From: Deltaproteobacteria bacterium
GTDB lineage: Bacteria; Myxococcota_A; UBA796; UBA9615
Length of the DNA: 6,051 nucleotides
Direction of reading: 5' to 3'
Assembly (NCBI GenBank): GCA_029261955.1
Contig: JAJDAI010000028.1
Location: forward strand, 1 to 6,051
Shown: positions 1 through 5,941 of the stretch, piece after piece
How the letters are laid out: every line of letters starts with the position of its first letter
How positions within the stretch are numbered: position 1 is the stretch's first letter
Program-made: the position numbers and the translations under genes
The notes under the pieces: generated by a model
The model's database searches: none
The model's input: the letters and a program-made list of their open reading frames with translations, nothing else
Told to the model about the DNA's origin: nothing

Positions 1-786
1 ATCGCGGTGCTGCTGGCGGGCTGCCCCCCGAAGGCCGTCGAGACCGCGACCGTCGCGGACTGCGCCGCGGAGCTGCCCGTGGCCACCTGGCCCGGCGCCG
101 GCGCGCCCGATGCGGCCCGCGACGAGCTGCTCGGAGCCCGCGCCGGCACCGCGAGCATCCTGGTGGAGCAGGGCGTCGAGGTCAGCGACCCCGGCCTGGA
201 CGGCGACCGCAAGCTGCGCGGCATCCTGGCCCGCGACGGCGGCGACCGCCTCCGCGTGCGCCTGATGAGCATGGGCTTCACCGTGCTCGACTACGTGGAG
301 GCGGACGGACGCTGGCACCTCACCGTGCCGCCCGCGGGCCTCGTGCGCGGTGGGCTGGCCGGCGAGCCCGTCATCCCGCCCGGGGCCGAGCCGGCCGAGG
401 GCCAGGCCGCGCTCCGCCCCGATCTCATCGCGTCGCTGCTCCGTTCCATCGAGCCCGGCGCCCAGGTGCGCTGGCAGGCCGGCACCTGCGCAGTCTTGGA
501 GGAGTTGGAGGGCAGCGAGGTCGTGCGCCGCATCGCCTTCCAGCAGCAGGAGGGCGCCTGGCGCGTCGCCCGCGAAGAGCTGCTCGAGGGCGGCGTGGTC
601 GCGCTCGCCGCGAACTTCTCCGCCTGGCAGGACGTCGGCGAGGGCGCGCTCTGGGCCCACCGCTGGGACCTCGAAGACCCGCTCCGGGGCTCGCACATCG
701 CCCTGCTGACGAAGAAGGTCCGGCTCGACGGCCTGACCGATGCGCACTTCGCGGTGCCCGAGTTCACCGAAGCGCCCGCTCCCTGA
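1..786 (+). CDS. Lipoprotein, possible LolA/LolB-like fold (5' end outside window)
   Basis: The reading frame is open from the first base. The first residues read I-A-V-L-L-A-G-C, which is the end of a lipoprotein signal peptide with lipobox L-A-G-C and the lipidated Cys at bases 22-24. The GTG at position 7 lies inside the hydrophobic core, so the true start is upstream of the window. About 254 residues follow the Cys, with no further membrane segment. Counting from that GTG, residues 43-116 alternate short strands: a small-residue strand, 'KLRGILARDGGDRLRVRLM', then 'GFTVLDYVEADGRWHLTVPP' and a 'GLVRGG' turn. This resembles the half-barrel of LolA/LolB-type or DUF4292-type lipoproteins (a Gly-leading strand, 'lR..l...G..vl.y...dG.w.l..P'). 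That fold is inference by pattern only. Three Cys (6, 19, 161) leave a possible disulfide between 19 and 161. Its TGA overlaps the next ATG by one base (TGATG), so the two genes are probably co-translated. An outer-membrane or periplasmic location is likely. Confidence 0.85.
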   Translation: MAVLLAGCPPKAVETATVADCAAELPVATWPGAGAPDAARDELLGARAGTASILVEQGVEVSDPGLDGDRKLRGILARDGGDRLRVRLMSMGFTVLDYVEADGRWHLTVPPAGLVRGGLAGEPVIPPGAEPAEGQAALRPDLIASLLRSIEPGAQVRWQAGTCAVLEELEGSEVVRRIAFQQQEGAWRVAREELLEGGVVALAANFSAWQDVGEGALWAHRWDLEDPLRGSHIALLTKKVRLDGLTDAHFAVPEFTEAPAP

Positions 787-1751
787 TGGACGTCGGGGTC
801 CACGTGCTCAGGCCCGTGGACCGGGACCTGGCCTCGCTGCTGCGGCGGACCGGCTTTCAGAGCCTGGCCGTGCACCTGAGCTGGCGCTGGGCCAACAAGC
901 TCCAGCCGAACTGGGACCTCAGCTCCGTCGACCACTTCCTCGAGCCCTTCCGCGCGGCCGAGCTGCCGCTCCAGGGCCTGCTCGGCCCCGGCTTCTCGCA
1001 CCTGCAGCCCGACTGGCTGCTGCGAGACGGGGCAGGGGACCACCCCGACTACACCCGGCTCTTCGCGGAGTCCTGCGCGCGCCTCGCCGCAGCGGTCCCC
1101 GACATCACCGTCTTCCGCGTGGAGGACGAGCTCAACGGGGCCTGGCTCTGGGACGGGCTGCGCACCCGCCGCCGCCGCGGACGGGCCTGGCGCGATCCCG
1201 CCTTCCGCCTGGACGTGCTGCGCTCCGCCTTGAGCGCGGTGCGGGAAGCCCGCCCGGACGCGCAGCTGATCGTCACCGTGAACGCCACCCTGCCCGGCTG
1301 GAAGCGAGCCCTGCGTCGCTGGCTGCGGGCCGGCCTCCAGTTCGATCGCCTCGGCCTCAGCCTGGACCCTTGCCGCCTGCTGCCCGACCCGGCCCAGGCC
1401 GAGCGTGTGGTCGGCCCCATCGAGCAGGCCATCAAGCTGCTGCAGGCCGAAGGGCACCCCGCCTCAGTCGAGCTGTCCCGCCTGGCCTACACCACGACCG
1501 GCGAGACCCGCAGCCCCCGCCGTCAGCGTGAGTTCTTCGCCCAGGCGGCCCGCGCGGCCAGCCAGGCGGGCGCCGTGGGGCTCGTCGCGGCCGCCCTGCG
1601 CGACCAGAGCTGGGACGACCCGATGCTCGGCTACTGGGTGCCCGAGCGGGAGCGCTTCCAGGGCCTGCTCTACTACGACGGCACGCCGAAGCCCGTGCTC
1701 GAGGAGCTTCGCGTCCTCGCCACCGGCGACCGCTTCGGGGAGGGCGGATGA
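786..1751 (+). CDS. Glycoside-hydrolase-like TIM-barrel protein, likely altered active site
   Basis: This 321-residue protein has no signal peptide, so it is predicted cytoplasmic. Its order of motifs matches clan-A (GH39/GH5-like) barrels. There is a first strand 'VGVHVL' (3-8), then 'GFQSLAVHLSW' (23-33) with 'W..SSVDHFLEPFRAAELPLQGLL' (43-66) and 'PDWLL' (75-79). 'FRVEDELNGAWLW' (110-122) sits where these enzymes carry the strand-4 N-E acid/base. 'VELSRLAYTTTG' (228-239) sits where they carry 'ITEfGysT'. The C-terminus 'GLLYYDGTPKPVLEEL' (293-308) matches the usual closing strand and helix. E115 could be the acid/base, although the preceding Asn is Asp. At the nucleophile position there is R232 rather than Glu; E229 is three residues earlier. 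It may therefore be non-hydrolytic, a carbohydrate-binding relative, or use another residue. The ATG at 786 overlaps the upstream stop by 1 bp and no good Shine-Dalgarno is visible, so translation probably depends on coupling. The family placement is inference from motifs. Confidence 0.87.
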   Translation: MDVGVHVLRPVDRDLASLLRRTGFQSLAVHLSWRWANKLQPNWDLSSVDHFLEPFRAAELPLQGLLGPGFSHLQPDWLLRDGAGDHPDYTRLFAESCARLAAAVPDITVFRVEDELNGAWLWDGLRTRRRRGRAWRDPAFRLDVLRSALSAVREARPDAQLIVTVNATLPGWKRALRRWLRAGLQFDRLGLSLDPCRLLPDPAQAERVVGPIEQAIKLLQAEGHPASVELSRLAYTTTGETRSPRRQREFFAQAARAASQAGAVGLVAAALRDQSWDDPMLGYWVPERERFQGLLYYDGTPKPVLEELRVLATGDRFGEGG

Positions 1752-2611
1752 CCGCGCGCCTCGTGCTGCTGCTGATGCTGCTGGCCCCCGCCGCGCAGGC
1801 CGGTCCCTGGACCCACGAGGCCGGCCACGGCTACGGGAAGGCGTGGATCAGCCTGCTGCCCGGCGTCGGCTTCCCCTCGGACGATCCCGAGGTCGGGAAC
1901 CAGCTGTACGGCTACTACCAGGAGACCTTCGTCGGCCTCTACGGCGAGCTGGGGGTGGCGAAGCGCTTCACGCTCTTCACCCACTGGACACCCGTCCGCA
2001 CGTTCTTGCTCGTCGATCCGCTCGCGGCCGATCCCCAGGTCTTCGCGTCGGTCGGCGAGCCGATGATCGGCGCGCGCGGACAGCTCGTCCAGGCGGGCCG
2101 CTTCGCGCTGTCCGTCGAGGGCTCGATCCGCATCCCCACGGAGTCCAACGCCCCCGTCGCCGACGTGCACGCCATCACCGACGACAACCCGCTCATCGGC
2201 CAGCTGCGCACCGCCCTGGGTGTGTGGGAGATGACGGCGGGCCTGTCCGCGGGGCTCGGCTTCGACCGCTTCTACGTGGCCGCCTCGGTCTCGGCGACGA
2301 ACCGCACCGCCGGCTTCGACTCCTACCTGGACTGGACGGTGGAGGGCGGCACGAAGATCGGCAAGCGCAAGCGCTGGGACGTGCGGGCGCGCATCGCAGG
2401 GCACCACGCGCTGAAGGACGGCACGGCCGACACCCACGCCAGCCCCAGCGGCATCGGCAACGGCACGGAGTACCTCGCCTTCACGTTGGAGGGCGACTAC
2501 CTGCTGCGGGAGAACCTCTGGTTCGGCATCAGCCTCGGCGGCGGCCTGGGCTACGTGAGGCTCCAGACCGGCGGGCCCCAGCTCGCGTTCTCGATCTCGA
2601 CGCGCTTCTGA
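1748..2611 (+). CDS. Beta-barrel outer-membrane protein
   Basis: This 287-residue protein opens with a short signal peptide: M-T-A-R, a Leu-rich core, then a probable signal peptidase I site after A-Q-A (about residue 18). The mature part is built of alternating hydrophobic and polar strands separated by Gly/Asp/Asn turns, for example 'GLYGELGVAKRFTLFTHW', 'MIGARGQLVQAGRFALSVEGS', 'FYVAASVSATNRT' and 'LWFGISLGGGLGYVRL'. It ends in '...FSISTRF', a terminal Phe after alternating hydrophobics, as recognised by the BAM machinery. No Cys and no enzymatic motif are seen. These traits support a small barrel of roughly 10-14 strands, acting as a channel or structural protein; substrate is unknown. 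The ATG overlaps the upstream TGA by 4 bp (ATGA), with GGAGG at 1739-1743 only 4 bases ahead. It is the last gene of the operon and its stop lies 3 bp from the stop of the oppositely oriented gene. Confidence 0.88.
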   Translation: MTARLVLLLMLLAPAAQAGPWTHEAGHGYGKAWISLLPGVGFPSDDPEVGNQLYGYYQETFVGLYGELGVAKRFTLFTHWTPVRTFLLVDPLAADPQVFASVGEPMIGARGQLVQAGRFALSVEGSIRIPTESNAPVADVHAITDDNPLIGQLRTALGVWEMTAGLSAGLGFDRFYVAASVSATNRTAGFDSYLDWTVEGGTKIGKRKRWDVRARIAGHHALKDGTADTHASPSGIGNGTEYLAFTLEGDYLLRENLWFGISLGGGLGYVRLQTGGPQLAFSISTRF

Positions 2612-2614
2612 GCC

Positions 2615-3898
2615 TCAGCTCCCGTGGACCGCGTGCCCCTGCGTCTTGAGGAAGGCCTCGACCACCGTGCGGTCGAAGCGCTTGTCGTCGTCGCGGGACA
2701 CCTCGACCACCACGTCTGCCAGGGTCTTCTCGCCCCAGGGTGAGCCGGGGTTCGTGACCGTGTCGACGTACTCGGCGAAGGCCAGGATCCGCGCGGCCAT
2801 GGGGATCGCGAAGCCGCGCATGCCGAGGGGGCCGCGGCCGTCCATCTGCTCGTGGTGGGCGCGCACGATGGGCGCGACGGGGGCCCAGAAGGCCATGCCG
2901 GCGAGGCGGTCGGCGCCCTTGCTGGCGTGATCCACCGGGCCGCCGGGCGGGCCGATGTCGACCCGCGGGAAGTCGAGCAGGCCGATGTCGTGCACCGACG
3001 CTGCGAGCTGGAGCTCCGCCTGCCGTTCGGGGGGCAGCGCGAGCTCCTTGCCCAGCGCGTCGCACAGCGCCTGCACGTTCTCCACGTGGCCCGGCCAGGT
3101 CAGGTAGCGGTCGACCAGCTCGGTGACGATGTGTGTGACTGCGTCCTCGAAGGCGGCTTCGGCCTCGCGAAACGCGGCGTTGTCGAGGAAGAGGATCGCC
3201 TGGCGCGCCAGGCCCTCGACCAGCTGCTGATCGGCGGCGGTGAAGGGCCCGCCGCTGGCCTTGTTGCGCAGGTCCAACAGCGCGACCAGCTCGCCCCGGT
3301 GGAGCAGCGGCACGATGAGGCTGCTGTGGGTCTTGGTGACGATGCGGTCGTCCCAGCTGCGGTCGGTGTCCGTGAGCTCGCCCTCGAGCAGCGTGTGCCC
3401 CAGCTCGGCCGCGCGCCCCACGAGCCCCTGGCCCACGGGCAGCGGGTGCGCCTTCGCGCGCTCCTCGGACATGCCCAGGGTGCGGATGACCAGCAGCTCG
3501 TCGCGCTCCCGCATCCACAGCGCCGCGCGCTCGGCGGAGACCAGGTCGGCGGCGTGGCCGACCAAGGCCGTGTGCACGCTGGCGGAGTCCTCGATGGCTG
3601 CGAGCGCCGAGGTCGCCTCGTGCAGGCGGGCCAGCCGCGCGTCGCCCACGTGGGTGGCGGCGACGGTGCGCTCCGTGTCGCGGCGCACGAGGACGTAGCC
3701 CAGCACCACCGCGACGGCCGTGAAGACGAGCAAGGCGACCAGGCCGAAGACCGTGGAGGTCTGCCCGGTCTCCTGGAGCGGCGTGAAGACGAACTTCCAG
3801 GAGATGTAGAAGAGAACGGCGAGCGGGACCAGGGACACGACCGCCATGAGCAGCTGTGTCCTTGCGAGGGCGCTCCGCTCACGATCCGACTGGCTCAT
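2615..3898 (-). CDS. Membrane-bound GAF and HD-GYP-type signalling protein, degenerate GYP motif
   Basis: This 427-residue protein has two membrane helices near the N-terminus (about 15-35 and 48-70), with a short loop between them. A linker or coiled segment (72-100) and a GAF domain (about 103-240, including 'PLPVGQGLVGRAAELG' and 'SSLIVPLLHRGELVALLDL') follow. An HD-GYP-type domain (about 262-400) ends the protein. Metal-ligand candidates are H271, H303-D304, H324 and H348-H349. Classical HD-GYP proteins hydrolyse cyclic-di-GMP. Here 'HDIGK' is H-D-I-G-L (303-307), the GYP stretch reads D-G-R-G-P-L-G (353-359) with the Tyr missing, and the late Asp is E376. Activity is therefore uncertain; it may be a slow phosphodiesterase or a sensor. 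The ATG at 3898 was chosen because AAGGTG lies 6 bases upstream and the methionine precedes a hydrophilic N-terminus and both TM helices. The open frame continues to 4456, but only by reading antisense through the opposite lipoprotein gene. Convergent with the barrel gene and divergent from the lipoprotein gene. Confidence 0.93.
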   Translation of the reverse strand: MSQSDRERSALARTQLLMAVVSLVPLAVLFYISWKFVFTPLQETGQTSTVFGLVALLVFTAVAVVLGYVLVRRDTERTVAATHVGDARLARLHEATSALAAIEDSASVHTALVGHAADLVSAERAALWMRERDELLVIRTLGMSEERAKAHPLPVGQGLVGRAAELGHTLLEGELTDTDRSWDDRIVTKTHSSLIVPLLHRGELVALLDLRNKASGGPFTAADQQLVEGLARQAILFLDNAAFREAEAAFEDAVTHIVTELVDRYLTWPGHVENVQALCDALGKELALPPERQAELQLAASVHDIGLLDFPRVDIGPPGGPVDHASKGADRLAGMAFWAPVAPIVRAHHEQMDGRGPLGMRGFAIPMAARILAFAEYVDTVTNPGSPWGEKTLADVVVEVSRDDDKRFDRTVVEAFLKTQGHAVHGS

Positions 3899-3904
3899 CT
3901 GGTT

Positions 3905-3910
3905 CACCTT
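3905..3910 (-). promoter_or_regulatory. Shine-Dalgarno site fixing the HD-GYP protein start
   Basis: On the minus strand this reads AAGGTG, followed by 6 bases and then ATG at 3898. It selects this start over longer in-frame options, which would run into the opposite-strand lipoprotein gene. Confidence 0.7.
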
Positions 3911-3927
3911 GGCCCCCGCCCATTCCA

Positions 3928-3957
3928 AGTGTCCGAAGGAACAGGGGATCCTGTCAA
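3928..3957 (-). promoter_or_regulatory. Candidate sigma-70-type promoter for the HD-GYP gene
   Basis: On the minus strand a perfect -35 hexamer TTGACA (3952-3957) is followed by 18 bases and a weak -10-like GACACT (3928-3933, 3 of 6 matches). The inferred transcription start near 3921 would give a leader of about 22 bases that contains the Shine-Dalgarno. The -35 match is exact in a GC-rich background, but the -10 is poor, so this is tentative. Confidence 0.4.
3941..3954. promoter_or_regulatory. Short inverted repeat overlapping the -35 element, possible operator
   Basis: ACAGG (3941-3945), a 4-base spacer, then CCTGT (3950-3954) form a perfect 5-bp inverted repeat in the 93-bp divergent intergenic region. 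Its right arm overlaps the TTGACA hexamer of the candidate minus-strand promoter by three bases. It could be a repressor site, but arms this short also arise by chance. Confidence 0.25.
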
Positions 3958-3980
3958 CTCGATGTGCCGCGTCCCAGGCT

Positions 3981-3984
3981 AGGA
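3981..3984 (+). promoter_or_regulatory. Shine-Dalgarno for the Asp-rich lipoprotein GTG start
   Basis: AGGA lies 7 bases before the GTG at 3992. It supports that start, which directly precedes a basic residue and a Leu-rich signal core. Confidence 0.55.
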
Positions 3985-3991
3985 TTCCGCC

Positions 3992-4786
3992 GTGCGCACC
4001 CTGCTTCTTCTCTGCCTGTCCTTCCTGCTCGGTTGCCCCGCGGGCCTCGAGTGGAACCCCCCAGCGTCCACGGGCGACGACGACGATTCGGCGGACGACG
4101 ACGATTCGGCGGACGACGACGACGCGTCGGACGACGACGACGCGACGCCGCCTCCCACCGCCTCGCACCCCGAGGAGGAGGCGTTCTTCGTGCTCGGCCT
4201 GGGGCACTCCTGGGAGTTCGAGGAGCAGCTGTCGGGCGGTCCGTCGGTCGTGGAGGACCTGGTGTGGATCGACATCGTCGATCGCATCGCCGGGCCCGAC
4301 TTCGACGAGTCGCTGGACGAGGACGTGGTCATCTTCGAGTTCGACGTGGACCGCCTGCAGAGCACGGAGGGCCGCACGCACTGGTACGGCATCGACGGCA
4401 CGGGCGCGCTGCGCTGGTACGGCACCGACGTGAGCCAGGGCTTCGACACGGTGCACTTCGATGGCGCCGGTGAGACCGTCTTCAAGATGGCGCCCACGAA
4501 GGAGGCCCTCTTCGGCGAGAGCTACGACTCCGTGTGGTTCCTGCCCGACGTCGCGGGCTACGACTTCCGGGCCGAGGGCGCCACCATCGAGACCTTCATG
4601 TACGGCGAGGGCCTCGAGGTGGAGGCCCTGGGCAACGACATCTTCGAGGCTGAGGAGTTCGTGGGCTTCGAGGTGGTCAAGAGCGGCTGGGGCCTGCTGG
4701 GCTTCGAGATCAACGTGGACGGCCTCCAGACCCGCTGGGCGGTGTCGCGCTGCTCGGCTTGCCCGCCGGAGTCCGGGCTCAACTGA
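3992..4786 (+). CDS. Lipoprotein with Asp-rich surface tether
   Basis: This 264-residue protein starts at GTG with a good Shine-Dalgarno upstream. Residues M-R-T then a Leu-rich core end in the lipobox L-L-G-C, with lipidated C15. Residues 29-51 are a low-complexity run of four D4 blocks separated by S-A, S-A, A-S and A, followed by a Thr/Pro stretch. This reads as a flexible acidic tether lifting the globular part away from the membrane. The body (about 60-264) is strongly acidic and rich in aromatic beta-strand patterns such as 'HSWEFEEQL', 'VVIFEFDVDRLQ', 'HWYGIDGTGALRWYG' and 'VGFEVVKSGWGLLGFEIN', probably a beta-sandwich-like fold. A C-terminal C-S-A-C (254-257) is the only Cys pair in the mature part. 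I do not recognise a family. It is divergent from the HD-GYP gene and its end overlaps the next gene tail to tail by 8 bp. Outer-membrane surface or periplasmic location is inferred. Confidence 0.9.
   Translation: MRTLLLLCLSFLLGCPAGLEWNPPASTGDDDDSADDDDSADDDDASDDDDATPPPTASHPEEEAFFVLGLGHSWEFEEQLSGGPSVVEDLVWIDIVDRIAGPDFDESLDEDVVIFEFDVDRLQSTEGRTHWYGIDGTGALRWYGTDVSQGFDTVHFDGAGETVFKMAPTKEALFGESYDSVWFLPDVAGYDFRAEGATIETFMYGEGLEVEALGNDIFEAEEFVGFEVVKSGWGLLGFEINVDGLQTRWAVSRCSACPPESGLN
4076..4144 (+). repeat. 18-bp coding tandem repeat encoding D4-S-A blocks
   Basis: Four units follow one another: two identical 18-base copies (GAC GAC GAC GAT TCG GCG), a third with all-GAC codons and the last two codons swapped, and a partial fourth of 15 bases. 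It is in frame and its unit size preserves the reading frame, so gain or loss of units would change tether length only. Such D/S/A runs after a lipid anchor are common in myxobacterial-type proteomes. Confidence 0.9.
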
Positions 4787-5873
4787 GCGCTGGCGTTCGC
4801 CACCAGCGCGGCCAGGTCCCCTGCACCGGCTCCAGGCTCGGCTCGACCTGGGACCAGGGCACGATCCGGCCGTCGGCGAGCTGCACCTCCTCCGCTTCGG
4901 GCAGGAGCTCCCCGGCCTGCCCCCAGCGAACGCGGGAGCGCACCCGCCCCCCCTCGCGCAGGACCGTGAAGTCCGCCCGAGGGGCCGGATCGATCCGGGC
5001 CAGCGCCTCGTCCGCGGCTCCGTATTCGTCCGCCGCGAGCCGCAGGTGGCCCAGGGCGACAGCCTCGGCCGCGGGGTGGTCCGCCGGCAGCTGGAGGGGG
5101 CGAGGGCGGTCGCCTGCGGCTTCGTACAGGGCCGGAGAGATCGGCCGGGGGGCGGCCAGGTACTCCGCCTCGGCGCTGCGGGCGAGGCGACTCAAGGCCG
5201 CCGGGGTGTGGCCGGTGTGGAGCAGCTGCGCGGCGTGGGGCGCCGCGGCGACCGGGGGGGCGCCCACCGCGGCGCGCTGTCCGGCGAGCCAGCCCGGCTC
5301 GAGCAGGCGGGCGGGGCCCCAGGCTCCATCCCCGTCCAGCTCGAGCAGGGGGGGCGCGGCCCGCGGGTCCCAGGGAGCGAGGGCTTCGTCGCCCAGGTTC
5401 CGTCGAGCGTGCCGCAGCGCGCGATCCGGGCTCAGCCCCCAACGCTCCAGGTCACTGGCCCGCACAAAGGCGAAGGACTCCCCCAGGTCGCAGACCAGCG
5501 CCTCCACGAGGCAGGGGAGCGTCGGCCACCAGATCAGCGGGTCGTCGGCCCCCAGGCCGCTCGAGACCGCGGAGGCCGGCCTGAGCAGGCTGCGCAGGGC
5601 GCGTCGGGCTTCCGCGGGGTCGGTGGGGGCAGCCGGCGGGTGGAGCGCGGCCTCCAGGCGACGGTCCAGGGCCTCCAGTCGCTGTTCGGGCGGCAGGTCC
5701 CGGCACTGGACCCAGAGGTCCGACAGCCCCAGGCGAAAGGTGGCGCCGTCCCGCGGCACCACGTCGAGGCTGAGCCCCTGGGGGTCGGGCACCGCCAGCT
5801 CCACGTCGTCGCGGGCGACGGCCCGTCGGGCGGCCTGCTGGAGGAACAAGATCGAAGCCTGGGGAGTCGCCAC
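4779..5873 (-). CDS. DUF1444/YtpQ-like protein of unknown function
   Basis: This 364-residue protein starts at GTG and has no signal peptide or membrane helix, so it is predicted cytoplasmic. An N-terminal part (about 18-80) reads as strands 'DVELAVPDPQGLSLDVVP' and 'TFRLGLSDLWVQC', then 'PPEQRLEALDRRLEAAL'. A central core (123-160) reads 'VEALVCDLGESFAFVRASDLERWGLSPDRALRHARRNL'-like in pattern: hydrophobic strand, then a dL-x-x-W-G turn and an A-x-x-N-L helix. That combination is characteristic of DUF1444 proteins such as Bacillus YtpQ, whose role is unknown. The C-terminal part (about 255-364) has a 'LPADHPAAEAV' segment and a small strand-rich extension ending in three Trp. The family call is by pattern and is moderate. 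No Shine-Dalgarno precedes the GTG, and a -10-like TCGAAT sits 7 bases before it, so the mRNA may be leaderless; a downstream TTG (codon 9) is an alternative start. The C-terminal end overlaps the lipoprotein gene by 8 bp. Confidence 0.83.
   Translation of the reverse strand: MATPQASILFLQQAARRAVARDDVELAVPDPQGLSLDVVPRDGATFRLGLSDLWVQCRDLPPEQRLEALDRRLEAALHPPAAPTDPAEARRALRSLLRPASAVSSGLGADDPLIWWPTLPCLVEALVCDLGESFAFVRASDLERWGLSPDRALRHARRNLGDEALAPWDPRAAPPLLELDGDGAWGPARLLEPGWLAGQRAAVGAPPVAAAPHAAQLLHTGHTPAALSRLARSAEAEYLAAPRPISPALYEAAGDRPRPLQLPADHPAAEAVALGHLRLAADEYGAADEALARIDPAPRADFTVLREGGRVRSRVRWGQAGELLPEAEEVQLADGRIVPWSQVEPSLEPVQGTWPRWWRTPALS
4787..4809. other. GC-rich hairpin just after the lipoprotein stop, possible weak terminator
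   Basis: GCGCTGG (4787-4793) and CCAGCGC (4803-4809) form a perfect 7-bp stem with a 9-base loop, starting at the base after the lipoprotein stop codon. An alternative inner stem TGGC/GCCA is also possible. There is no T-tract on the plus strand, so it is not a classical intrinsic terminator. It also lies in the last codons of the opposite gene, so it may only reflect coding constraint. Confidence 0.35.
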
Positions 5874-5880
5874 GGGACAG

Positions 5881-5910
5881 ATTCGACCAGACCCGTGTGC
5901 AGAACGTCCA
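5881..5910 (-). promoter_or_regulatory. Candidate promoter for a leaderless DUF1444-like mRNA
   Basis: On the minus strand TGGACG (5905-5910, 4 of 6 matches to TTGACA), 18 bases, then TCGAAT (5881-5886, 4 of 6 to TATAAT). The -10 ends 7 bases before the GTG, so transcription would begin at or next to the start codon. The matches are modest. Confidence 0.28.
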
Positions 5911-5941
5911 GCCTGCCGCGGTGACCGTGGTCGCGCAGTGG

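Noticed and set aside
291..1457. Long minus-strand open frame across the first two genes
   Set aside because: It is a high-GC antisense shadow: low-complexity Gln/Ala/Gly/Pro composition, no domain, and it covers two coupled genes with clear protein features.
1673..2437. Minus-strand open frame opposite the outer-membrane protein gene
   Set aside because: Antisense shadow rich in Arg, Gly, Val and Ala with no start signal or domain.
1405..2649. Long plus-strand open frame across the TIM-barrel and outer-membrane protein genes
   Set aside because: Arg/Ala/Pro/Ser-rich shadow frame with no recognisable motif; the overlapping frames have a signal peptide, beta-barrel and TIM-barrel features.
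2852..3982. Plus-strand open frame opposite the HD-GYP gene
   Set aside because: Antisense shadow; the minus-strand frame has TM, GAF and HD-type motifs in order.
3980..3985. TAGGAT as a -10 element for the Asp-rich lipoprotein
   Set aside because: It overlaps the Shine-Dalgarno, lacks a matching -35 at 16-18 bases, and would leave no room for the ribosome site.
3899..4456. Upstream extension of the HD-GYP reading frame to a 613-residue protein
   Set aside because: The extra 186 residues are antisense to the Asp-rich lipoprotein gene (Val/Arg runs are the complement of the Asp repeats), and the ATG at 3898 has its own Shine-Dalgarno before two TM helices.
4461..5924. 487-residue plus-strand open frame from inside the lipoprotein gene through the DUF1444-like gene
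   Set aside because: Begins inside a real gene in another frame and has Arg/Gly/Gln-rich composition; no start signal.
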